Assembly: GCF_014805685.1 (NCBI RefSeq)
Contig: NC_060896.1
Span: 9,629,389 to 9,693,388 of the forward strand
Origin: Silurus meridionalis
Taxonomy: Eukaryota > Chordata > Actinopteri > Siluriformes > Siluridae
Length of the DNA stretch: 64,000 bases
Reading direction: 5' to 3'
The notes beneath the pieces were generated by a model. That model saw only the letters and a list, made by a program, of their open reading frames with translations, searched no databases and was not told the DNA's origin. The translations under genes were made by a program, and so were the position numbers. This document shows positions 26,941-59,415 of the stretch, piece after piece (position 1 is the stretch's first letter; every line of letters starts with the position of its first letter).

Positions 26941-26960
26941 GGAGAGTGGGTCGCAAAATC

Positions 26961-27850
26961 CTGTCATTTATTTTTAGTGACTAATCCTCAAATGTGATTC
27001 TGTCCTAACTGAGTGTGAGTATGCATGCCAAAAAGCTTTCAACAAAGTCACTAAGTGATGCATGATGTGGTATTTCCAATTTGTCGTTCTGCCATCTTTC
27101 CCTTCCTTCTTTTCGCCTCATACACGTCAGACCACATGTACGCCCATATGGAGCCAGCTGCATGGCAGCTTGTTACTGAGGGTTGAGCTACAGGTTTCCT
27201 GTGTTTCAAAGCTAAGGAAAGTCTAATCTCCCCTTACAAGTGCGAAGATTTTGGTGGAACTCTACACAACCCCATGCTGCCTACTTCGAGTTTAGCTTCA
27301 GTTCAGCTTTCCATCATTTCCTTTTCTAGCCAAATTACCTGTCACTTACAAAGTGTGGATAAGCTGCTCTGCCAGACTTGTAAACCAACTCAATTTAATG
27401 TGCCTTCACTCTCCAAACAGGAGACACAAAAAAAGGATTGTCCAAGTGGCACATTTAGGTCACAGTGTCTTGGTCCCACAGTCCAAGACCTATAACTTTT
27501 GGTAGGAACACTTTTACACCACAGACTCCTAGCAGGCATCTGAGTACCTCATGACTCGCATCGAATGATGCATAAATAGTTCCCTTTCATTAAAATGCAC
27601 CATGGAGCGTGCTCCTGAAGGAAATCCTTAAGACAGGATGCTTTACAACCAAAAACATCAGCTTACTGGGTCTTGATAGCAATGTCACAGCTAAACACAT
27701 TAAGTTTCAATTCCGGCCAGATAAATATTAGGATCTCAGAGTCTCTTTGATATCATACCCAAACAAGATATTGCTCTGATCCAAGAAGTCTTTTTGTTTA
27801 TTGTTGGGAAGCATTATGTTCTTGTCTATAGTTTGTCTTCATATAGTTTT
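26961..27850. other. intergenic, no recognised element
   Basis: No homology seen; the open frame at 27274-27495 has no recognisable product. Confidence 0.4.
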
Positions 27851-27854
27851 TTGC

Positions 27855-28045
27855 ATAGTGCCTTTCACATTGGACATTGCCCCAAAACAGCTTTACAGAG
27901 ATAACAAGCTTATAAAGTTTGAATTTACAAGGTAAGTGCCTTAAAGTTTATCCCTAATAAGCGAGCCAGTGGAAAAATGAGAGGAACCACAATCAAAAGG
28001 GAAACCCATCCTCATCTGGGTGGCAACAAATGTCTATCAGTTCCA
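27855..28045 (-). mobile_element. 3' end of a LINE-like fish repeat (inverted copy)
   Basis: Reverse complement reads GCCACCCAGATGAGGATGGG, then GGTTCCTCTC, and the AGCTGTTTTGGGGCAATG end. Same family as 28655-28870 and 53700-53930. The class (L2/CR1-like) is inferred from the short tandem tail of the other copies. Confidence 0.55.
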
Positions 28046-28654
28046 TCAACTTCATTGATCTTAAGGCTGTTCATAGTCTGAGGAGTATTGAGGTGACGCA
28101 GGGAGCATATGCTCACATCACATCATCCAGATGAAATTGAGTTTTGTTTCCTAATTCAAAAACATTGCCATGGCAGGGTTACTCTGACAATGTATTGACA
28201 CTGTACAAATACATCAATCTGGATTCTCTTGTAATCAGTTAATGTTAACTTTGGTGGCAGATGATTCTGGAGTTACTTTGTGGTTAATCCCTACCCAGTG
28301 TCATATCACCTGATTGTCTAATCTGTAGTAGAAAGTAGAAACTGGAGAGTTAAACATGCTTCTGAGGTACCAGAGACCAGTGATCCTGTCCCTTATCTTT
28401 CTTCAGATCTGCCTGAATCATCCCGATGCCCTATCTCTGGCTGGAATTCTCTTCAATTGAAATCCATTATATGAAGCTGGGGATGGTTCCACTTCAACAG
28501 CCTGAAGATCCATGAAGTTACTAAGCAACACAAGAACTTTGAGGATGAATTTGGACTGTAATAAATAACAACAGTCTACTACAATGGAGCACAGTTTGCA
28601 TTTAAGTGCCTATCACTGCACACCTTAACAACAATTAACTGTAAATAATGGACA

Positions 28655-28875
28655 TTCAGTGCCACCCAGATGAGGATGGGACTCCCTTTTGAGGCTGGTT
28701 CCTCTCAAGGTTTCTTCCTTCTACCATCTTAGGGAGTTTTTCCTTGCCACAGCTGCCACTGGCTTGGTCATTAGGGACCAACTTACAATTATAAGGATCA
28801 AACTTTTTTTATTGATGCTTTTATTTGCTTTACAAAGTGCTATACAAATAAAGATGAATTGAAATGAATTGTAAT
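28655..28875 (+). mobile_element. 3' end of a LINE-like fish repeat
   Basis: GCCACCCAGATGAGGATGGG, GGTTCCTCTCAAGGTTTCTT, GAGTTTTTCCTTGCCACAG and a tail GCTATACAAATAAAGATGAA followed by TTGAAATGAATTG repeats, as in LINEs that end in short tandem repeats. Confidence 0.6.
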
Positions 28876-29079
28876 GACATTGTTGTGCCCACTTTGCCCC
28901 AGTTAATGATATGTAGTTAGAATGGAAGTCACTGTCAGACCAACTTTTGATTTGTGAAGTAGTCAGTCATGACACTGCATAAAAGAAGGACTAAAAGCCC
29001 CTTGTCATGCCACTCTGTGAGGGGTATCCTTTCAGGATGTCTATGTTGCTGCTTCCTTGTTATTATCATGCATGATTTC

Positions 29080-29470
29080 CAGATTTTACATTTACATTTG
29101 TGGCATTTAGCAGACGCCCTTATCAGAGCGACGTACAAAATTGCTTTGAGTCTCTAGCAATGAATAAATCTACACTAGTACACATGATTACAAACTTAAT
29201 ATAAATATAACTTTTGAATTCTAGAAGGCAAACTTGAAAAGTGCTAATTAAAGCGTTTCAGGAAGAGGTAGGTTTTCAGTTGTCGCTTGAAGATAGCCAG
29301 GGACTCCACTGTACGGATATCTAGGGGAAGTTCATTCCACCACCTCGGTGCCAGAACAGAGAAGAGCCTTGAAGTGTACTTACCTCTCATTCTGAGAGAA
29401 GGTGGTACCAGTCGAGCAGTGCTGGAGGATCTCAGACAGCGTGGTGCAGTGCGAGATTCTAAAAGGTTAA
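29080..29470 (+). mobile_element. dispersed fish repeat of unknown class
   Basis: Begins TTTACATTTACATTTGTGGC then ATTTAGCAGACGCCCTTATC, a very common teleost repeat motif, and runs through CATTCCACCACCTCGGTGCC. Class not assigned. Confidence 0.6.
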
Positions 29471-29559
29471 CATCACCACTCCCAGTTATGTGGGTTGTTT
29501 CTTTGATTAGCTATCTAGTCCTGATCCTTATGATATTGTTGGAATACCTTATCAGGTGA

Positions 29560-31200
29560 TTGTCAAGCCACTGGTGGTGAAGAAAAGCCAAATTTATTAC
29601 CAGTTATGTGTCATTTAGTACCGAAGACTGATCCATAGAGAAACTTCCAGGAAAAGATAGTAAAATGAGGTGCTTAATGATTCCAAAGTGGTGCAGCTGA
29701 AAAGAGTGGAAAGTGGATTCTGGGTGTTTTTAGTGGCCCCTTTGGAGTAAAATGGTTACGGGTTTTAAAATGATGCAGTTGATGCAGGCTCAGAGAAAGC
29801 TTTATCCTTCTCTGAGTGCTAGTTATTGCTAGTGGGTGGGATCTGTGAGAAAATGGGGTAAAAATATAATGGATGAATAAATAAAAATACATTCTCAGTT
29901 ACAGTGCACACAAGCACAAGTTGTTTACCCCACTCTTAAATCCTTAGTAACATGAGGAAAATAAAATGTGTTGCTATTTATAAGCATGTTGATTGATTTC
30001 TGCCAATTACATAGACAATTCCAAACTACTCTGGAGAGACCTGCTGCAAATGAAGTGCAGAACCATAACAGAACCCCGTTCACAAGAGACATTACACATT
30101 TTAAATGAAAAAAGCTGTGAACAATAACACAGTTCAAAAAGTTTTCCCTTAAGAATACAATTGATAGTGTTTAACATACATTAGGAACAGTGGAACAGAT
30201 GCAGCATATTTCAGGACTTTTATGGAACAGTCTCCTCCTTGTTTGCTTGTTTGGCTAGTCTTTAAAACTAAGTTTCCTTATCTGTAGGATAATATAGGAT
30301 AAGTAGTAGTACTGTAGAATAAGTCTGATAAGACTTATCGCTTTGAATTACTATTTTTTCAACAGTTCCATTACATCGCACTGCATTTTTTAAATTAATA
30401 GTGCACATATTTCTGTCAAGTCGAGATAAGCACATCATTATTTGATGATGTTGTGGATATAAATACCTAAATGAATTTTAAACAAGCACCAGCTAAATGA
30501 ATATCAGACACTATTAGATTAAATTTTAATGAGCTGTTTGGGAAGTAAATACTTATTTCTGACTCTGATCACATTTCTTCATCAGTTAAGCCATCCCATG
30601 TAATAATTCCGTTCCTGTAATTTTATAATCCCTTTTTTTTTTATCTTTGACACTCAAAACTCAATTGTCATGAGTTCCATCTTGAAATATAATGATAACA
30701 CTGTGTATGAGTTGCCTAAACTATTTCTTTTCTCTCTGGGCCTGTTTCAGAGTTCTTATGACGATTTTTTAATAACACATAATGGTAAGGGCCAGTGACA
30801 GATTATGACATTTAAAGGATACTCTGTCTATGGCAGTTCAATTTAAAGTTCAATTCTGAACAGTGTTTTTCTGTCTTGAATGTGAAACATTAGAAGCAGC
30901 CATCAAATGTTCTGCATGCCAGATTTGTCGGTCTGCATCACTGTATCATTCTGCACACGATACTCAGTCCTGGTGACAGTATAACAATGGAGCAAAGCTT
31001 CAGGATTATTCACTGGCCATACAGGAGAGGGGCACATTGTGTAAAGTAATTCTCTGGCGTGCATCGATGGAGTAACGGCGTCGAATCCTCCACCTACTAT
31101 TCAGCTGGCTTGTTGCATGGTAGACAAAATAACCCCTCCAGCTGGGTGGTTTGGTTTTGTGGTTGGGTTGTAAAAATTGCCTCTGACATTTCTGCTCGCA
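29560..31200. other. intergenic and tspan33 5' flank
   Basis: No repeat or exon recognised. The tspan33 promoter and 5' UTR must lie in the last few hundred bases; no TATA box or CpG island stands out. Confidence 0.4.
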
Positions 31201-40847
<9,647 letters not shown>

Positions 40848-40897
40848 AGACCACAGAAGAGAGGACTCTTTACCTGGCTGCCTTTTTACAGTACAGA

Positions 40898-40903
40898 AAT
40901 AAA
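40898..40903 (+). terminator. poly(A) signal of tspan33
   Basis: AATAAA 51 bases past the tspan33 stop codon, followed by TTTTGTGTGG about 20 bases on, a typical downstream element. Confidence 0.6.
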
Positions 40904-41596
40904 CTAATCATTTGCATACAAGATTTTGTGTGGTATTTTTACCTGCTTGCTATTTTAAAAGAATAAACACAAAACTGGTGCTGTTTAAACAAACATTGTA
41001 TTTTAGTTGTATTGTTGAAATGCATTTCATGACAAATAAAATTGATTTTCAATTTTATATAATAGTTTTTAAACATTATATAGTTGAGCTTTTTTTTTTT
41101 TTTTTGTTGAGATATCAATAGGCTTTCCTCAGAGTGCACCTGAAGCACTTATTTTCATTTCTGTTCCTTGTTTAATCACTATTCTAAACATACAACAGGC
41201 TGTTATTGGAAAATAAACTTCGGGGTGGTAATCAAACTGCTCCCTTTTAAAAATTATTTTTCAGTTAACAGCACAAGGATTACTTTTCTTATACCCCAAC
41301 AATTTTCCAAAATAATTTTTTTTTTAATTAAGGAATGGTATGTCAAAATTAATATTCGTTATTATTACATACAATACTGTGGAATGTCCATGAAACAAGT
41401 TCCCATTATCACTTACAGTGACAGTGACACCAGTCTTATTTTTCTCTCTTAAAGATAATATTTTTTAAGTAATAAAAGTTGCAAAAAATCACAAAACTGG
41501 AGACGTCGTTCATTAAAGGTCTAGCAGTTTAGCAGTAGTAGTATGGGAAGTGATAATAATTAGGGTAATATGTCTGTAATGGATGTACTCTGGGTT
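40904..41596. other. convergent 3' junction between tspan33 and ttc38
   Basis: AT-rich sequence with a poly(T) run at 41090-41105. It must hold the ttc38 3' UTR on the minus strand. No AATAAA is seen on that strand, but the variant ATTAAA occurs at 41323-41328 and 41171-41176, 269 and 421 bases past the ttc38 stop. No coding exon is seen. Confidence 0.5.
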
Positions 41597-52023
<10,427 letters not shown>

Positions 52024-52454
52024 TTACCTGTAGCAAACAAATTTTGGTCTTCTTTATTTGGTATCTCTCTTGGGGTAAATCATGAAAACTGCCAAATACG
52101 TTTTGTATTGATAACAAAATAAAATCTTAACGGAATATTTCATATATCTGTGCATTTTGTGGTCAAGAAAAAGAAACCATTTTGCATCTATTTTTTTTTT
52201 GTGTTCATTGTATTCACTCAAATTTCTTTTGGAAGAATATGGAATTGTATATTAATAGAAAAATGTAATGTGTGTAAGAAATATGTATATTTGCTGTTTT
52301 TTTTTTATACAGGAAATGAAAAATTGAATTGTAAACAACAACATATTATACATTTGTTCATTTCATTAGGACAATTTCATATACATAGGAAAAGGTTTTT
52401 CCCATTTTATTCAAATTGTATGTAAATCTGTTGGGGGAGTAGAGGACAACAAAA

Positions 52455-52488
52455 AACAAACAAACAAACAAACAAACAAACAAACAAA
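52455..52488 (+). repeat. AAAC tetranucleotide microsatellite
   Basis: About eight copies. Confidence 0.9.
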
Positions 52489-53699
52489 AAAGCCCTGAAA
52501 ACATGTAATGCTCTGTAAGCATTGAATTGTATGTCATTTTCTTATTGTCTATTTTATTTTCTCTGGAAGCTCGTGTTAAATTGACCTGATTATGTAATAC
52601 CTCTCGTTCTTGTGGCATTGATTTAATGAATTTAAGTATGAAAAAGAAACAAAAAAAAACAACAAAACACACACACAGGCACTCACACATGCACACACTA
52701 GGTAGCAGAGGTGACCAAACTTAAAAAAAAGAGGTCTGAGTGCCAAAGGTCACCACAAGTAAACTTTGCAGGCCCTAGTTTGGTCATCTATTATATAGAT
52801 GGTACAGAGGTTTCTGATTTTCCCAGCTGAACAGACTATATAATATTATATGGAATATATAATATAACTCAGAAACGGATGCTCCTAAAAGCCTGTTTGG
52901 ACGTAAACAATAAACAACCACATTGCCATTCCTAAATTACTTTATAGAACACTTTAATGTAATAATATTAATGGAAAAAGTTGCTATTTTTTATTGATAA
53001 ATATTTGTACATTTATCAGGTATCTAGTTTACCTGAATAAATTGCAGTAACTGACTAAATGCTGTGTTAGATATAAAAAATAAAAGAAAGAGAAGAGAAA
53101 TAAGGAAAGAAAACTGCCCAAAACTGTCATTTCAGTGGCATACTCGAAGAAATTTAAATGAGACGTCAGTCACAATAGCATCCCAGAAAACCACATTTAG
53201 TTCTATGTCCAGCATCCAACGTCATGCTATCACGTGATTTTGATTAGACCACTACTGTGCATTAACAGTGGGCTGTGATTTGGATCATTCAGCTAAGCTC
53301 ACCTTACTCTTACTTCTCAAAAGGTTTGTTGATGATCTTCTTTATGTATTTATATTTTTATGTGATATTTTAACTGAAAAACTGTTCTGCTTTACATATC
53401 CATGGCATACATTTTTCATGCAACTGTATTCAAGAGAGGATCCATGTTATCTGCATTAATATAAACTAGCCTGTTGTGTCTATATTTAATTAGGATGATT
53501 TTTTTAGGCTCTGGCATGGAGAAGCTGATGCTGGATCTGTAATGATCACAAATGTTGAGTTCAGTAGCTCCTAGTTTTATAACCATAATGACTGTATAAG
53601 ACTGTAGAAAGAACATTATTATAATCTTATACTCGATTGCTCATGTTAGTTCTCACTCTCCAGTGTTCTGTATTGTTTAAAGATTTATGATCAAACTCT

Positions 53700-53930
53700 T
53701 GATGTCACCCAAATGAGGATGGGTTCCCCTTTTGAGTCTGGTTCCTCTCAAAGTTTCTTCCTCATAACATCTAAGGGAGTTTTTCCTTGCCACAGTCGCC
53801 ACGGCTGCTCATCAGGGATAGATACATATTGTTCACCTTGACTGTTTTTCTGTAAAGCTGCTTTGAGACAATGTCTGTTGTGAAAAGCAATACAGAAATA
53901 AACTTGACTTGACTTGATTTTCTCAGACTG
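53700..53930 (+). mobile_element. 3' end of a LINE-like fish repeat
   Basis: CACCCAAATGAGGATGGGTT, GGTTCCTCTCAAAGTTTCTT, GTTTTTCCTTGCCACAGTCG, GCTGCTTTGAGACAATGTCT and the tail ACTTGACTTGACTTGA. Best preserved of three copies in the window. Confidence 0.65.
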
Positions 53931-54387
53931 CCTGTATTATACAAAGTAACATAAACCTACAAACTTTCCATAGACCACAGGATAAATGAAAAAAAGCTCA
54001 AATATACAAATCGACCGGTTTTAAGAGTCAACTCATTTTGAACTCATCCGTGCATTCGGAGATTTCACTCCGTTCCACTGTCTTTGGAGATAATTAGGAG
54101 TTCAAAGGAAGCACTGTTATATAAATAACTTGTGGTTGGGATGTAGGCCATCACACCCTCCTGCTGATATTCAGATGTTTGTATAAAACAAATGAAAAAG
54201 CTCATTTTACTTGTTTTCGGGGCATCGCTGTGTATCCTTTAAACTAAACAGTGAAACCCACTACACCTAAGGAACTGTTTAATCATTCCCAAACCTCTGG
54301 CAGCCTCTGCATTTGACATTTGTCTTGTTTCTTGATTTCAAACAAACAAGGACAAAACAGCATCCTAAAACGAAGGACCAGAAGCTT

Positions 54388-54410
54388 TTTATTTTTGTTT
54401 GTTTTTTATT
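54388..54410 (-). terminator. twin poly(A) signals of mical3
   Basis: Two minus-strand AATAAA hexamers 17 bases apart, about 1.7 kb past the stop codon. Confidence 0.45.
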
Positions 54411-56098
54411 ACCTTCCAACGTACATCCAACATCTTATATGCAGATTAGCTACCGGAAAGCATTTACACGTCAAGAATTGACAACATACAATTTTAAAAA
54501 TTAGGTTCCATTTTTTTTTTTTTTTTACACATATAATACATTTTCACACGTTAATAAATACCAATAAACTCTGCAAAAAAATGTACACAGTCAAAATAAC
54601 TAGGCCTTGCACTCATCAATCTTTTTTTGCCCACAGTCATCTTGTACATACATACATACAAAAATCTGTGTCAGTCTATACAGCGTAATGTGGCCAAGCT
54701 GAAATATAGGTACAAGCAACCTATACAGTGTGATCAATAGACATACAGCTTGTTCAAAGGCATTACAAATGGTTTTGCCAAATATATGAAGATTTCTTGC
54801 TGTACACAATATTGTGTTAGTGATGTGTGAATGTTAAAATGTAGTACTTTTTTATATATATAAAAAAAAATACATAAAAAAACAAACCAAAAAAAAAAAC
54901 CAATCCTTGGTAAAGGTGAGTAAACATTAGGGATGTGAATATGACTTTGTGATAAAGGCATGTTGCTACTCAGCCAGTGCATGCAGTTTCTCATCTTGAT
55001 CTCAGGATGAGATCAGAAGGAGTTTTTTTTTAGTCTTAGCAATCCAGGAGACAAATAATGTATTAAATTTTGTGGCATACTGATATGTGATATCAAATAA
55101 AAGGTCAGGATTTCAAAAAAAATATACAAAGGTGATCCACGAGGCATCGATGATCTCTTTTAAAACATTAATATTGCATTTCCCTATGTACGTTTCCACG
55201 ACGTTTCCGTTTCTGTAAACTGTAGTGTGGCTGTTGGAAACTTATATTAGGAAGCTGATTGTAAACTTACACAGGAATAATATTAAGATCACTTAAGAGC
55301 ACGGAGACAGCACTAGACACTGCAAATGAGAAGCTCCACTAAGAGTGCATCACCACTTAATATGAGCTGAAGGCCAAGTCCTATATACAATACAGGATAT
55401 ACTTGTTCTTAGATATCCTTTAGTCCTGATATGAGGCGGCTTAAGAGCGAATTAAAAACAAAACATTTTCTGATCATAATTTACAAATACAAAAACAAGT
55501 GGAGATTCTTCTTAGTGTGCAATGGAAATTCACGGTGGTTTTTTTTTTCTGTAAAACAAAAATCCAAGTAAAATAAATATGTAACTAAACAATTCTGTCC
55601 AGAAAAAATTATTGAAATAGATTGTGGAAAAATGCAAAAGCCATTGATCATGTGTCCACATTGCATTGTGGGTTGGAAAGGCATCGCAACTATATTGTTT
55701 CTACTTTCAGTCAGTAGTCAAAAGTAAATAAAAAAAGGTATGGATAGAGTCCAAAAAACTCTCTCCTCTGTAACAGCTGCTGAACAGAATATTTGACAAA
55801 AGCTGTGTTCCCTTTGAATTGTCTTTAAGACGTCCCTGTTTATTCCCTTTCTGAAACCAAAAGATTTTTGAAAAACTGGGCAAAAAATGTCTTGTATGGA
55901 CACAATGGCTTGCCTGGATTTCCTTTGAAGCATAATGAGAGAGACAGGTGAAGAGACCAACCCTGAGTCGAGTCAGGATGACTCGTAAAACGTCAGAAAG
56001 GTTCTTAAATGCCATCGGGAGAGGCAGGCAAACTTGACCGGGTCTTTACATTTCTCATGGTGTTGTGAAGATCATGTTGAGTTGATCGGCTGCTACTG
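54388..56098 (-). other. mical3 3' UTR
   Basis: About 1.7 kb of AT-rich, largely repeat-free sequence follows the mical3 stop codon on the minus strand. Two AATAAA signals on that strand (54405-54410 and 54388-54393) mark the likely end. No open frame of interest is seen. Confidence 0.55.
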
Positions 56099-57710
56099 CT
56101 AAGCCCAGTTGAGGCTGAAGCCTTTGGAGAGCATGACAGACTCCAGGTCTTTGTCCTCTTCCTTCTCTCTGAGCCTCTGCTCCTCTAGGAGAGCCACGAG
56201 AGAGTCCCTCTGCTCCACCACCTCCAACATCTCATTTAGGATCCTCTTCTCCTCAGTCAGTTCTGACTCAGTCTTCAAATGGTCTACAAGACAGAAAGGC
56301 ATGTGCAATGTTTTTCACATGAGAATGTCCAGTTGGCAAAGAGTTAATATTCCTATTTACTGTTGAAAAACAGATCAGTGAATTTTACATGGCTTTTTCT
56401 TTGCTATTAAATGTCAACAAAGATATACAGCCAGGCCAATACAAATGTTAACATTATAAACTGTTTAGCAAAAGCAAAAAGTCACAATCTTTAAGAGATC
56501 CGCAATATTCATATGCAATGTCTCAAGATTCAAAATAAAACTTCCCTGGGTTTCTTAATTCTGAGCTACACTTAGTTTACATACCGTAATTTCCAGAGTA
56601 TTAAGCGCACCCAAATATGAGCCGCACCCACTGAATTTGACAAAGATTTTTATTTTGAACATAAATACGCCGCACATGTCTATAAACCGCAGGTATCTAC
56701 ATTGAATCTAATGAACTTTACACAGGCTTTAACGAAAGACAGTGTCTGTTACACGGCTTGTATCTAAACAGTAGCCTACCAAGAAAGTCATTGTTCACTG
56801 TCTTCCTCCTTCCTTTCACAACTATTTCTCTCGGGAGTTTATCTTTTGGCATCGTCATGCGTTTAAAAATCACCATCGGTGAAGCTTTTCTCCCGATGCC
56901 GTGCAGCTCAGAACACAGGTGAAGTGCGTTTTTTCAATGTCCTGTTGACAGTCCGAGTGAGCGGCAGATCAAACGTCAGAGGAACCTCATCCATATTTAT
57001 GATGTGGTGCGGCCCGATTCAGTGGGAGCGCATCTGATTTAATATAAAGAGTTTCATTGGTTTAGCTGAACCCGTTCGATAATTTCATTGGTCTAATGTT
57101 ATGGCTCAGGTTTTTGGCTTGAAGTTTGTGCTGGGACACGCTAAAATATAAATAAAAACAAAAGGCATGATGCGACAATGTGGGAGATGTGTAGACGTGT
57201 TTTTGCGACGTGTTGAAGCAATCAAATCGAAAAGAAAAACAAAACAAAAAAAGCTGCATTATAATATGACAAAAAAGCTCTTACGCACATCAGTGACCTT
57301 TGTGTTAACCCTGTAGACATAAAACACATTCAAGTATAAACACATACCTTCAATTGCCATGCGCTCTCGGAGTTCCTGCTGCAGTCGACTCTGCCTGTCC
57401 TCCAACTCCAACTCACGAGCACTAAAGACACAGAGGACAGAAAAGACTTATACTTAATACTTTTTTTTTTCCCCTCTCTTTTATTTAAAACTACATACCA
57501 ATTATCCTATGTGTTCCACATTCACATAGCAGTTTCAAACACCTGCAACAGTTTGTGAGCTGACATGAAGATGACTCGGCTCTACAGTGAAACGGTGGTG
57601 GATTACTCACAATATCATCAGTTCTGACTCATAGCGCACCAAGGCATTCTTCTCCTGAACCAGTTTAAACCATTCCTGCATCAGCTTCGGGTCGTCCTTT
57701 TTGCCCATTC
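56099..57710 (-). CDS. mical3: MICAL-family protein, mical3-like, last three exons
   Basis: C-terminal end of the bMERB (DUF3585) coiled coil, which binds Rab8/Rab10-type GTPases on exocytic vesicles; the flavin monooxygenase, CH and LIM domains lie outside the window. Exons on the minus strand: 57710-57611 (starts in phase 2; [20 protein letters not shown] then YESELMI), 57421-57348 ([20 protein letters not shown]) and 56283-56099 ([29 protein letters not shown], ending GFSLNWA and TAG at 56099-56101). Junctions are GT-AG and in frame. Charged heptad-like sequence throughout fits the helical bMERB fold. The ending matches what I remember of MICAL3; MICAL2, EHBP1 and MICALL proteins end differently, but a close paralogue cannot be excluded. 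The intron between the last two exons is half filled by pogo-like copy C. Confidence 0.8.
56582..57130 (+). mobile_element. pogo-like element, copy C, 3'-truncated
   Basis: Left terminus TACCGTAATTTCCAGAGTAT and an interior nearly the same as copy A (for example GATGTGGTGCGGCCCGATTC), but the sequence leaves the family after TTGGCTTGAAGTTTGTG, so the right terminus is gone. Lies in the last mical3 intron. Confidence 0.75.
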
Positions 57711-58394
57711 CTGAAGAAAGCAAACCAGTGAGAGCAATGAGAAAACTTTCACCGACCCCAGCATGATATTCGACAGATATTCGACACGGACAAACACAGA
57801 CAATGCAATGACAGCCAAGCCGGGATGTCTCTCTTTAGGGAATGATGGGGATAGGAACAGGAAAGAGTGGGTCACGAGCAACAGCGCTGACCCAGGGTCA
57901 AGTCTTGACCGGTCAATTCACAGAAGATGGCGTGGAGGTAAGAGTTCAGATTTTTCAACATATGATAGCAATAAAGCATCAGATTATGCTTCTGGGGCAT
58001 TGAGCTGTAGTCTAAATGCTTGTATTTGACAGGTTAAGGGATCATTTCCATTTAATATTTTACATTATAGACCAGAGGACGCACCCAGAAAGAAAAATAA
58101 ACTCCCTTTTATATTTCCCTTTTAATAGTTATTACCTTTTATATTCCATTCAACCCTTTGTATGGTCTACTGCACACAAATAAAGATGCTTGATAATAAA
58201 AGAGTAATAAAACACAAAAGGGTATGCTTTTAATAAAAAATGACAGATTCGCGTGATATAATGTGACCGACTCGGCCAATAATCGCATTTTTTTTTTTTA
58301 TTAGAAAAAATAAATTAATTAATAAATACACCCTACTACCACCAGAAGTTGATTATTTTCTTAAAACAGCACACCCTAAAATGTTTTATTCATC

Positions 58395-58749
58395 TTATAC
58401 CACAGCAATTTACTAATTAAATTTTAGCATTAAAAATGTTTCAATTTTTTTCCATAAAAAAAGTTCCCTAATAATTCCTTTTGTATGTTATTAGTGATTG
58501 TAATTCGTTCTCCTAACTGACTGAAAACCCCATTTTGTTATATTTGCCGTCACTGGAGACTCTTTCCAATAAATCAGTTTATATGATGCATTGTCCCTAC
58601 AAGTCCCTGTGTGGGACATTACTATGTTACTACGATAATGTGTTCAAGCACATTAATATAAACCTAGTAATCGGCAATACCGTCCGAGCTGCAGTAACAG
58701 AAATCTTTTAACCAATCAGAATAGAGAATTTAACAGTGCTGTGGTATAA
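58395..58749. mobile_element. small MITE with TTATACCACAGCA termini
   Basis: TTATACCACAGCAATTTAC at the left and AGTGCTGTGGTATAA at the right are inverted repeats enclosing 355 bases with no open frame. In mical3 intron. Confidence 0.6.
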
Positions 58750-59348
58750 TCAATTCTAGCTAAATCTAACATTCTTGGTCCTAAGCTATAACAGAAAATA
58801 AATAAATAAATAACTTCGCATGGATAAAATATAAACGTTGCATGCAAGACTGAATCACTAGCTGCACAGTTGACCAACTGTACAAATCAATCCATGCTAG
58901 TCCTAAAAGCCTGTGACAGTCCCTTAAACATTATTTTCTGAGTTGTACGCACACTCAACTCAAAAGACATGCAAAAAGATTATTGGTGCCAAAGCAAACC
59001 TGGATGCAGCATGGACAAATTTCAGTGATTGAATTGGAGAAAATACAAATAAATAAACACACACAAAAACTGAATGTTTGTGCTTGCTAAAAACAGCCCT
59101 GTGCTGCTTTAACACACAGAGAGGCAAAGCAAAGTTCCTCAGACACAAGAGCGATGTGAGAGACACAGACACACTGGACAACAGGTTTTTGGGAGGCGCA
59201 ACTTATCCAGTGGACACGCACTGCCAGTAGCCTCCACAACATTCAGCCCCATTCTCTCCCGAAGAAGAGAGACAGAGAAAAAACCAGAGTTAGGACAGTC
59301 TCACCATAAGACACACACAGCCACTCAGAGCTTAAGAGCAAAATGCGT

Positions 59349-59350
<2 letters not shown>

Positions 59351-59413
<63 letters not shown>
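59351..59413 (+). repeat. CA dinucleotide microsatellite
   Basis: About 31 copies. Confidence 0.97.

Positions 59414-59415
<2 letters not shown>

Larger units (their letters stand above)
22980..26960 (+). other. probable tspan9 3' UTR and downstream flank
   Basis: No coding exon is seen after the tspan9 stop codon. A first AATAAA lies at 23307-23312, and a second well-placed AATAAA at 26935-26940 is followed by GT-rich sequence, so a long UTR of about 4 kb is possible, with a short alternative of about 350 bases. A Tc1-like remnant sits at about 25880-26395. The extent of the UTR is inference from the signals only. Confidence 0.45.
52021..54387. other. intergenic between ttc38 promoter and mical3 3' end
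   Basis: AT-rich; an AAAC microsatellite at 52455-52488 and one LINE-like tail at 53700-53930. No gene seen. Confidence 0.5.

Noticed and set aside
55707..56015. 102-codon frame downstream of the mical3 stop codon
   Set aside because: Lies in the 3' UTR, with no recognisable domain or splice context.
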